Positions 39,893 to 45,849 of a DNA stretch of 45,849 nt are shown in pieces. This DNA comes from Bacteroidota bacterium (GTDB lineage: Bacteria; Bacteroidota; Bacteroidia; Bacteroidales; Lentimicrobiaceae). A model generated the notes under the pieces. It made no database searches, was not told the origin of the DNA, and saw nothing but the letters and a program-made list of their open reading frames with translations. Positions within the stretch are counted from its first letter, which is position 1. Each line of letters opens with the position of its first letter. The position numbers and the translations under genes were made by a program. Where the stretch lies: positions 31,999 through 77,847 of the forward strand of contig WSXX01000034.1 of NCBI GenBank assembly GCA_009773515.1, in the 5' to 3' direction.

Positions 39893-40246
39893 TTGTCACT
39901 CATCAACGACATAATCAACCGGCACGTTGACGACCGCAAAGGTCAGCATGTGTTTATCAGCCGGCAGCAAATAGCTGCTATCTGCAGGGATTATGCCGAT
40001 AATGTAAAACCGAAGCCGGAAAAGAAAAAAAGAAGCATTTCGCACCGTGTTAAGATTGCTTATTCAAAAGGCGTCAAACACGGTTACATGCTTCACGCTG
40101 ATGAACAATACGAAAAAGCGATGTTTGAGATGTGGAAAAAGCATGTAGCCGGGCCAACAGAGGCCAACGCTTGTTTTAACGAACATGCACGATTTGCTGA
40201 TGTTGAAAATTTAGAGATAGTGGAACCGGAGGTGATTGTTAAATGA
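39893..40246 (+). CDS. Hypothetical basic protein, TTG start likely
   Basis: A 117-aa reading from the TTG at 39893, two bases after the previous stop (MSLINDIINRHVDDRKGQHV...). An ATG at 39863 is in frame but overlaps the previous gene by 29 bp. Lys/Arg-rich centre (KPKPEKKKRSISHRVKIAYS). Function unknown. Confidence 0.55.
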   Translation: MSLINDIINRHVDDRKGQHVFISRQQIAAICRDYADNVKPKPEKKKRSISHRVKIAYSKGVKHGYMLHADEQYEKAMFEMWKKHVAGPTEANACFNEHARFADVENLEIVEPEVIVK

Positions 40247-40252
40247 TCTATC

Positions 40253-40288
40253 TGTCCTTTGATAGCGGCTCCGGCCGCTTTTTCTTTG
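40253..40288 (+). promoter_or_regulatory. Late-type promoter containing a terminator hairpin in its spacer
   Basis: TGTCCTTT (40253-40260), exactly 20 nt, TTTCTTTG (40281-40288). The spacer holds the hairpin AGCGGC-TCCG-GCCGCT (40264-40279), followed by TTTTCTTT, which would terminate upstream transcripts. A second hairpin CTTTGTG / CACAAAG (40284-40304) ends exactly at the start codon. Confidence 0.55.
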
Positions 40289-40304
40289 TGATAAATTCAC
40301 AAAG

Positions 40305-42518
40305 ATGTTATCAATCAAATTAGGCAACTATATTGCTGATCTTTCAAAAAGTCAACTTTCAATTGTTCGCACTTCTCCATATCCTGGAGTGGCTGTCGGT
40401 ACTCAGGGAGGAAATTATATTTTTAATTTTACCCTTCCGGCAACCGATGAGCTGAAAGCTGCACTTAAATATGCCCACCGGCCGCAAAGCGGCTCATCAG
40501 TTGTTTTTGAACCATACCGGATTGATGCCGGCAGCGGGTTGGTATTTGAAGGAATTGCGAAGGTTGTAGAAAGCTCCAGTGAGGAGTATGAAATATTCTG
40601 CCCTGTCGAAAATGGCGATTTCAATTTTACTGCCAAAAAGATAAAGCTTAATGAGCTTTATTTAGGCGGTGATAGACCATTAGATACAGTAAAGTATTTA
40701 GTAAGTGCCAATAACACTAGTGAAGCTATTGAAGTTGATGATGTAATATTACATCCTGATGATATTTGGTGGTATCCACTTATTTTTGATGATATCATTG
40801 TTAATCCTGATGCTATCTTAAACAGCCTAGGGGATACTATAATCATAAACGAGACAGGTAAAATTGTTATTTCTTTTTGCATTGGTATTGAGATTACTAG
40901 AGGGATTATTGAGCTCAGGATACAAAGGTCAGGAGTTGTTGATATATTTGTGTCTAGGGAATACATAAGAGATACATTTGAACCTATTTTATATGTGCAT
41001 ACTGAATTAGATGTTGAGATTTATGATCAACTCAAGTTTTATATTACTGTTAGAAGAGAACCCATATTTACAAAAGCTATTTTCTCTCTAAAACCTTACT
41101 CTATACAAGTCTATGAGCAAGGTATATTGAATAATAACGCTGGTACTGATCAATATCCTTTAGCTGACTATGCTGTTTTCCCACTTGAAAATCCAGAATC
41201 ATTTTCCAATTGGCCAGATGATTTTTATCAACTTGATAACATGTCAATTAAAGAGGTATTTAGTAAATACTCTAAAGTTGTAAATTATTTTAAAGATGGT
41301 AAATTCCCGGCTATTTTGGTGGGTGTAGCAGATAACATGTACCTTTATTCTGGCAATTTGTTCTGCCCATATCCATTCATTGCATATCTAGTAAAAAGAA
41401 TACTTCATTATTTTCGTTTCAAGTGCTTAAATAATCCTTTCGAAACCAGTGGGTTTAATCAAATGGTATTAATAAACCATTTCTACGAAAATACTTTTTT
41501 ACACGATAATGCAAGCATAACTATTTCAAAGCCAGCATTTAATTTAATTGATCATGTTCCAGAATGGAGTGTTTATGATTTCCTTAAACACCTATGTAAT
41601 CTTTTTGGAATGGGATACGAAGTAGATAATCAGACAAGCTCTATAGAATTCCATTTTCTTGAGGATATCTTGACCACTGATGATTATATCGATATTTCTC
41701 ATCTGGTAATTGGAAAGATAAAAGTTAAACCTTCCAATGTTTCTGGAGTAAAAATTGTGCAAAAGCCCGCTTCTGAAGATAAATATTTTGACTCTGTGAA
41801 ATCACTTGACGGGTTGAACTTTAAAGGAGAAATTCATAGATGGATAGATTTACCAGAACTAGGACAAATAAATGATTGTTATTTTGTTGGCCAGATGGAT
41901 AGCTATTACGCATGGAAATATAATCCTGATTTATATTCGTTTGGTTGGGTAGTACATTCAAAAAATTATATTCAATCTATAATTAACGGTAATGCTGAAA
42001 GTGCAACTGAGATAAGCACTGATCTGTACCCTATAATAATGAGAAGCCCATATTGGATTGATGATGTGATTGGAGCAAATGAGTGGCGAGCCTGGCATAT
42101 TCCTGCAAGTCATCAGGCCGGGAAATTCGAGGGCGCTCCGGAAATGTATCAAACAAAATGGATGCCGGGTGTTCTTTATTACCATGGTATGGTAAAAGAT
42201 AATCATGATAATGATTACCCATTTGCTTCCCCTGGAATAACGGATCCTGATGGCAACACAATTACAGGCTTGGACTTTTCACTGAAGCTGGAGGGTGAAA
42301 ACGGGCTTTATGAGAAAAAGTGGAAACGTTTCGCCGAATGGCGAATTAATGCCAGGGAAGTCATTGTTCCAATACTCCCGGATTCAGAGTTTATTCGCAC
42401 GCTGAGATTCAATAGAAAGTATATGATTGATGGCGTGAGGTACATTATAGCTGAATTCAGATGCAATATTTCAAGCCAGGGACCTGAACCCGGTGAGCTA
42501 ACTATGCTCAGATTATGA
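40305..42518 (+). CDS. Large tail-tip / baseplate protein
   Basis: A 737-aa protein beginning MLSIKLGNYIADLSKSQLSI. Beta-rich N-terminus with YIFNFTLPATDELKAALKYA, then central domains and a C-terminal region (GLYEKKWKRFAEWRINAREV) typical of the last structural gene before the lysis cassette in Bacteroidota phages. Probably forms the tail tip or central baseplate. It has its own promoter and ends at the first base of the next promoter region. Middle of the gene is AT-rich, like the adhesin's. Confidence 0.7.
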   Translation: MLSIKLGNYIADLSKSQLSIVRTSPYPGVAVGTQGGNYIFNFTLPATDELKAALKYAHRPQSGSSVVFEPYRIDAGSGLVFEGIAKVVESSSEEYEIFCPVENGDFNFTAKKIKLNELYLGGDRPLDTVKYLVSANNTSEAIEVDDVILHPDDIWWYPLIFDDIIVNPDAILNSLGDTIIINETGKIVISFCIGIEITRGIIELRIQRSGVVDIFVSREYIRDTFEPILYVHTELDVEIYDQLKFYITVRREPIFTKAIFSLKPYSIQVYEQGILNNNAGTDQYPLADYAVFPLENPESFSNWPDDFYQLDNMSIKEVFSKYSKVVNYFKDGKFPAILVGVADNMYLYSGNLFCPYPFIAYLVKRILHYFRFKCLNNPFETSGFNQMVLINHFYENTFLHDNASITISKPAFNLIDHVPEWSVYDFLKHLCNLFGMGYEVDNQTSSIEFHFLEDILTTDDYIDISHLVIGKIKVKPSNVSGVKIVQKPASEDKYFDSVKSLDGLNFKGEIHRWIDLPELGQINDCYFVGQMDSYYAWKYNPDLYSFGWVVHSKNYIQSIINGNAESATEISTDLYPIIMRSPYWIDDVIGANEWRAWHIPASHQAGKFEGAPEMYQTKWMPGVLYYHGMVKDNHDNDYPFASPGITDPDGNTITGLDFSLKLEGENGLYEKKWKRFAEWRINAREVIVPILPDSEFIRTLRFNRKYMIDGVRYIIAEFRCNISSQGPEPGELTMLRL

Positions 42519-42554
42519 TGTCCTTTAGAAATGGGTTTTGAGGCTGTAAAATTG
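42519..42554 (+). promoter_or_regulatory. Late-type promoter of the lysis operon
   Basis: TGTCCTTT (42519-42526), exactly 20 nt, TAAAATTG (42547-42554), then TAGAAAAAA. Closest relative of the site at 26036. Gene start at 42571. Confidence 0.75.
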
Positions 42555-42570
42555 TAGAAAAAACAGAGTT

Positions 42571-42957
42571 ATGATCACACCTGTCAAAGGGCGAATCTCG
42601 TCGCGATTTGGATACAGAATACATCCGATCACAAAGGAAAAAAAATCTTTTCACAATGGGGTTGATATATCAGCACCGGAGGGCACGCCGATCGTTGCTC
42701 CGGTTGCTGGTAAGATAACCGAATTCTGGACTCATGACAGGGGTGGCCATTGCCTCGCTTTGACCTCTGCAGATGGATTGTTGCGCTTCGGTTTTGCACA
42801 CCTGAGTAAACGTTTTGTGAGTCGCGGGGCAGTTGTTAAACAAGGCGAACTGATTGCTAATGTTGGAAATACCGGAGTTTCAACAGGAGCTCACTTACAT
42901 TTTACAATGAAAAAAAACGGATCATGGATTGATCCTCAGTTACATTTTAGTTTCTAA
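42571..42957 (+). CDS. M23/LytM-family endolysin
   Basis: A 128-aa minimal peptidoglycan endopeptidase. Zinc ligands are visible: H28 and D32 in FHNGVDISAPEGTP, H108-x-H110 in GAHLHFTM, and the catalytic His at H77 in FAHLSK. No signal peptide, so release needs a holin, which the next gene may supply. First gene of the lysis unit under a late promoter. Confidence 0.92.
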   Translation: MITPVKGRISSRFGYRIHPITKEKKSFHNGVDISAPEGTPIVAPVAGKITEFWTHDRGGHCLALTSADGLLRFGFAHLSKRFVSRGAVVKQGELIANVGNTGVSTGAHLHFTMKKNGSWIDPQLHFSF

Positions 42958-42965
42958 ACATCTCT

Positions 42966-43292
42966 ATGTTGCTCGAACTCTTTATTACAGCTCTGTCATC
43001 AGGATCCGTTGCAAGTCTTCTGACCTGGATATTTTCAAAGAAAAGACGTGACAACGATTTTCTTTCGGCACTTCAAAACTCAATTAACATTCTAACTGAG
43101 AATTACACAATCACTCTGAATAAGCTTGTTGAAGTGCAACGACAAAATGCAGAGTTAATAGCTGGACAGTTGACTATGCAAGCTGAGATAAATCATTTAA
43201 AAAAGGAAAATGGCAAACTCCTTGAAAAAATTAACGAATTGACGAAACTTTTAAAATCAAAACCGCCATGCGAACAATCCCCTCAGCCTTAA
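42966..43292 (+). CDS. Holin-like membrane protein with coiled coil
   Basis: A 108-aa protein: one hydrophobic segment at about 3-23 (LLELFITALSSGSVASLLTW) followed by KKRR (positive-inside) and a long coiled coil (VEVQRQNAELIAGQLTMQAE). Between endolysin and spanin, so holin or holin accessory is the likely role. Overlaps the next gene by 25 bp. Confidence 0.6.
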   Translation: MLLELFITALSSGSVASLLTWIFSKKRRDNDFLSALQNSINILTENYTITLNKLVEVQRQNAELIAGQLTMQAEINHLKKENGKLLEKINELTKLLKSKPPCEQSPQP

Positions 43293-43840
43293 TCGTAATA
43301 TTGATTGTATTATCATCATGCATCACATCTCGCCCTGAGCGGTTAGAAGCAAAAAGACAACGCAAATGTGAACTAGCGCAATTCAGATGGGGATGTAATC
43401 AATCATCTGATAGCATTATGATCATAACTGAGACCATCACAGAATTTAGTGATACAACCATTTATTTTCATGTGCCGGCAGATACTGTCAGAGATACTTT
43501 ATTTGTGTTTTTTGATGACAATGGTCTTGTAAACAGCAAACCGTCAACACTTGAAACTGAGTTTGCCTCCAGCTGGGCACAGGTTGTTCAAGGTAAATTG
43601 TATCACGATCTTGTTCAAAAAGAAAAGGAGCTCGAGGCGACAATCAAGGATGCAATTCAAAAGCACTCTAAAATTGAGTACAAGGCCGTTATAAAAACTA
43701 TCGAGAAGGAAGTTAATCGTTTAACCGGCTGGCAGAGGTTTTATATAATTGTCGGCAAAGTGTTTTCTTTCCTTTCACTGCTTCTGTTTGGTTATGTTGT
43801 AATACAGCTAATCAAATTTATAAAGGAAATAGTTAAATAA
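43268..43840 (+). CDS. Probable u-spanin (lipoprotein with C-terminal membrane anchor)
   Basis: A 190-aa protein. N-terminus is a lipoprotein signal with lipobox LSSC (C18). A periplasmic part with coiled coil (VQKEKELEATIKDAIQKHSK) follows, and a membrane helix at about 158-182 (FYIIVGKVFSFLSLLLFGYV) near a basic end. An outer-membrane lipid anchor joined to an inner-membrane helix is the topology of unimolecular spanins such as T1 gp11, which fuse the two membranes in the last lysis step. The gene ends with an 8-bp overlap with the convergent integrase. Confidence 0.75.
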   Translation: MRTIPSALIVILIVLSSCITSRPERLEAKRQRKCELAQFRWGCNQSSDSIMIITETITEFSDTTIYFHVPADTVRDTLFVFFDDNGLVNSKPSTLETEFASSWAQVVQGKLYHDLVQKEKELEATIKDAIQKHSKIEYKAVIKTIEKEVNRLTGWQRFYIIVGKVFSFLSLLLFGYVVIQLIKFIKEIVK

Positions 43841-45038
43841 TTCCCTTCAGGAATTCCGGACGAAGGTTTACAACCTTTTGCGACTTCTCACCAAAATGCC
43901 TTCTTACATAATGAATCGTAGATTCAAAGCTAGTGTGACCCAGCTGAGCCATAAGTTCTGCTAAGGTTGCTCCGCTTTCCATTAAGATACCGGCTCCAGT
44001 GTGTTTCAAACTATAGAATGAATATTTTTCAGACAGTTTTAGTATGTCGCGATAAATCCTGAACTTACGATTAAAATGATTTTTGCCTACTGTTACAGGC
44101 CCCGGTTCTCCATATTTCCCGAAAATGTAAAAGTTTGCATCAAACGCCAATAAGTTTGCATTTAAAATCAATTCTTCAAGTGCCTGGGGAATAGTTACTA
44201 CCCGTTTTCTCATTTTCGCGTTATTGTCTGCAACATAAGCAGCTTTCCGGTGAAGGTCGATATCTTGCACTTTCATTAGCCTGAGTTCCTGCCCTGGTCT
44301 CAATAACAAGAAGAACTGGAAAAGGCTGGCGACAAGCATTTGTTTATCATGCAAGGCGACGTATTCAAGGTATTTTTTCATGTCCCGGTCAGTAATTGGC
44401 CGAGCTGCATTGTCAACTAACTTTGAAGCACGAGGGATATCATGAACAGGATTTTCTTTTATAAGCTTTGTCTTTAAAAAATATGCGAACATTGAGCTTA
44501 TAAGTATGCGGTAATTTTTAACCGTGACCGAATCTAGTTTTCTCTTCTGAATCAAGTAAATAAAGTATTTTGTAATTATTTCATTTGTCAATTGAGACAA
44601 AAGAAGTTCACCATAACCGTTACTTTCAAGCCATAACTCAAACCTTCTGATTTTTGATTGATAGGTTTCATAGCTTTTCAAGCTCACGTCGCTTTTCTTG
44701 TAAGTAAGGAATTCCGAAAAGTATCTTCTGATTTGATTTTTATCTTTCCTGGTCCTGCCGGTAATAGAAACAACATTATGATATTCAATCTCATCTCTAT
44801 AAATGACATTATTGCCGTCCCATGGCCGCCATCCTGATTTTAACTTATCAGTTAAATGAGAGATAATTTTTTTTGCATGGCCAGCAACCTGCTCAGGGCA
44901 GAGCTTCGCGAAGCCTTTATATACCCTAAATCTTTCAAGGCGATTGGTTTTAATGTAAAAACAACGGTACTCTACAAAATAGGTACCGTTATTAGAATCT
45001 ACCAAATAGGGTAAAACGACATCAATTTGTTTTTCCAT
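43833..45038 (-). CDS. int: Tyrosine-family site-specific integrase
   Basis: A 401-aa tyrosine recombinase from the ATG at 45038; a longer reading to 45224 runs through the tRNA and is not credible. N-terminal arm-binding-like part (1-60), SAM-like core-binding domain (about 105-195), catalytic domain with R247 (LLLRPGQELRLMK), a Lys near 275-278 and H368 (LGHTS), Y377 (TIHYVRR). The usual HxxR box reads YSLKH (Y342, K345), a variant known to me from Bacteroidota integrases. It lies next to the tRNA-Leu attachment site and points leftward, away from it. Confidence 0.93.
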   Translation of the reverse strand: MEKQIDVVLPYLVDSNNGTYFVEYRCFYIKTNRLERFRVYKGFAKLCPEQVAGHAKKIISHLTDKLKSGWRPWDGNNVIYRDEIEYHNVVSITGRTRKDKNQIRRYFSEFLTYKKSDVSLKSYETYQSKIRRFELWLESNGYGELLLSQLTNEIITKYFIYLIQKRKLDSVTVKNYRILISSMFAYFLKTKLIKENPVHDIPRASKLVDNAARPITDRDMKKYLEYVALHDKQMLVASLFQFFLLLRPGQELRLMKVQDIDLHRKAAYVADNNAKMRKRVVTIPQALEELILNANLLAFDANFYIFGKYGEPGPVTVGKNHFNRKFRIYRDILKLSEKYSFYSLKHTGAGILMESGATLAELMAQLGHTSFESTIHYVRRHFGEKSQKVVNLRPEFLKGII

Positions 45039-45055
45039 TTTATCAGGTGTTCGAG

Positions 45056-45108
45056 CGTCCCCACGCCAAAACCTGCAGTCTGAAAAAACGCTCCGGTGGT
45101 GTCTGAAA
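45056..45108. promoter_or_regulatory. Integrase leader: 18-bp repeat and arm-type sites
   Basis: Contains the second copy of CGTCCCCACGCCAAAACC (45056-45073) and two GTCTGAAA repeats (45078-45085, 45101-45108) that match those at the left prophage end. The interval between att and the integrase start is about 115 bp, typical for recombinase, IHF-like and excisionase binding. Confidence 0.5.
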
Positions 45109-45152
45109 ACCGGTTTGTTTTGTAAATCTCTGGAAAGTAGAGTTTTACGATT

Positions 45153-45174
45153 ACTTGTGCGGATGAAGGGACTC
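45153..45174. repeat. Prophage attachment site, right (att core, 22 bp)
   Basis: Exact match to 1016-1037. It covers the last 17 nt of the tRNA-Leu gene (T-arm 3' strand and acceptor stem) and five bases beyond, so the tRNA stays intact after integration. Confidence 0.95.
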
Positions 45175-45239
45175 GAACCCCCACGTCTCTCGACACCAGA
45201 TCCTAAGTCTGGCGCGGCTACCAATTACGCCACATCCGC
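45158..45239 (-). tRNA. tRNA-Leu(UAG)
   Basis: An 82-nt tRNA with long variable arm: acceptor GCGGATG / CATCCGC plus discriminator A, T-arm GGGGGTTCGAGTCCC, anticodon loop CTTAGGA giving anticodon TAG, and a class II variable arm (TGTCGAGAGACG). CCA is not encoded. Its 3' end is the prophage attachment core. A TATCTTTG -7 element (minus strand, 45259-45252) lies just upstream. Confidence 0.95.
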
Positions 45240-45251
45240 GAAAAGCGACTG

Positions 45252-45259
45252 CAAAGATA
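45252..45259 (-). promoter_or_regulatory. -7 element of the tRNA-Leu promoter
   Basis: TATCTTTG on the minus strand, an exact TAnnTTTG, ends 13 bases before the mature tRNA 5' end. No clear TTG -33 was seen at the optimal distance. Confidence 0.65.
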
Positions 45260-45348
45260 GTATTTTTTGCTTTGTGCTGCCAGTTGCATAATTTTTATTT
45301 TTCTGATATAAAAATCACGCCCGGCGAAGCGGTATTTAGTTTCGTTGA

Positions 45349-45742
45349 GCTCCCTTCGGTCGGTTGTAATGCCGCTTTTAACATCATTGAATTTGCTGTG
45401 AAATATCCATGCCACAAACCATTCAACAATATGCCAAAACCCCGGCTAAGCGGCATTTAGCTTCGCTGAGATTGTCCGCTATGGCGGCCCCGCAATGCCC
45501 CGGCTAAGCGGCATTTGCAATGCCGCTTCGAACATCATTGAATTTGCAATTCAATGAAAATTTGCGGCTGATCGGTTACAAAAAGGCAATATGTTGATGT
45601 TATTTCAGGCTGCCGTCCGGATAATTGCAAATTATCAGGTGTTCAGAGCGGCATTGCAAATGCCGCTCAGCCGCAATTTGTTGCTCCCTTCGGTCGGTTA
45701 CAATGCCGCTCAGCTTTCATTTGTTGCTCCCTTCGGTCGGTT
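45349..45742 (+). repeat. Short repeats GCTCCCTTCGGTCGGTT in the host flank
   Basis: The 17-mer occurs at 45349-45365, 45683-45699 and 45726-45742. They alternate with palindromic AATGCCGCT elements. The 600-bp right flank shows no convincing gene. Confidence 0.75.
45501..45596 (+). repeat. 96-bp host intergenic repeat, copy A
   Basis: Begins CGGCTAAGCGGCATTTGCAA and ends GGCAATATGTTG. Contains a palindrome with 10-bp arms AAGCGGCATT / AATGCCGCTT (45506-45528). Recurs at 45754-45849 at the same length with about a dozen differences. Confidence 0.8.
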
Positions 45743-45753
45743 ATAATGTTGCC

Positions 45754-45849
45754 CGGCTAAGCGGCATTTGTAATGCCGCTTCTAACATAATTGTATTTGC
45801 AATTCAATGAAAGTTTTCGGCTGATCAGCAGCAATAAGGCAATATGTTG
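45754..45849 (+). repeat. 96-bp host intergenic repeat, copy B
   Basis: Counterpart of 45501-45596, offset 253 bp, running to the end of the window and perhaps beyond. Same palindromic core and same GGCAATATGTTG end. Confidence 0.8.

Larger units (their letters stand above)
1016..45174. mobile_element. Complete prophage integrated at tRNA-Leu
   Basis: The element is bounded by an exact 22-bp direct repeat that includes the 3' end of a tRNA-Leu gene. It carries modules in normal temperate-phage order: integrase, repressor, early replication operon, capsid protease and capsid, terminase, portal, connectors, tape measure, tail tip, lysis. Every expected core gene has an open frame of normal length, and no frameshift was seen in the structural genes, so it looks potentially functional. 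The long tape measure (1185 aa) and absence of a sheath-like gene that I can recognise suggest a non-contractile long-tailed (siphovirus-like) particle; that morphology is inference. Confidence 0.95.

Noticed and set aside
43833-45224. 463-aa reading of the integrase
   Set aside because: The first 62 codons run through the tRNA-Leu gene and the att core; the conserved protein begins at the ATG at 45038.
45241-45849. Short coding frames in the right host flank
   Set aside because: They consist of translated repeats and palindromes and lack recognisable protein features.

Overview
The window is a piece of a Bacteroidota chromosome carrying one apparently complete, tailed-phage-type prophage of about 44.2 kb. 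Evidence for the phylum: promoters fit the Bacteroidota form (TTG, about 19 nt, TAnnTTTG), strong Shine-Dalgarno sequences are rare, and the integrase, tail and replication proteins are of Bacteroidota phage type. A 22-bp direct repeat (1016-1037 and 45153-45174) bounds the element. The right copy is the 3' end of an intact tRNA-Leu(UAG) gene. The left copy is followed by what looks like that tRNA's original terminator, so integration split the tRNA from its terminator by 44 kb.

Left host flank (1-1015): an IS200-like / REP-associated tyrosine transposase between inverted GC-rich palindromes and a 117-bp direct repeat. Right host flank (45240-45849): no gene seen, but several families of palindromic intergenic repeats.

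Prophage layout. 1104-1894 (minus strand): an unknown gene and a CI-like repressor. 1895-2017: a switch region with palindromic operators and a rightward promoter. 2018-11811: early operon of tightly overlapping genes: small DNA-binding proteins, a LuxR-type regulator with a Cys-rich N-terminus, a primase-helicase, a DnaA domain-IV-like protein, a ParB-like protein without ParA, Cys-rich small proteins and a protein with an SSB-like acidic tail. It ends in a strong terminator. 11878-12436: non-coding, with 13 exact copies of the octamer TTTGTAAT in both orientations, a candidate origin or regulator-binding array. 12437-21378: possible late regulator, S49 protease with scaffold-like tail, major capsid protein, tandem-domain glycosyltransferase, PLD-like protein, small and large terminase. 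21601-22836 (minus strand): accessory operon with a SymE-like toxin, an ArdC-N-like protein, a zinc-ribbon protein and a charged protein. 23285-25380: predicted exported surface protein, then a structured RNA leader and a P22-type antirepressor operon. 25533-42518: portal, connector, tape measure, tail and adhesion genes. 42571-43840: lysis genes (M23 endolysin, holin-like protein, likely u-spanin). 43833-45038 (minus strand): tyrosine integrase next to the tRNA.

The most striking unexplained signal is a family of eight promoter-like sites at the starts of late transcription units: (T/A)GTCCTTT, exactly 20 nt, then a TAnnnTTG-like -7 element. Several sit directly behind a terminator. This suggests a phage-specific late promoter class in which the usual TTG -33 element is replaced by an activator-dependent box. 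Other leads are the TTTGTAAT array, the GNRA-capped three-way-junction RNA before the antirepressor, and the combination of DnaA-like, ParB-like and SSB-tailed proteins.
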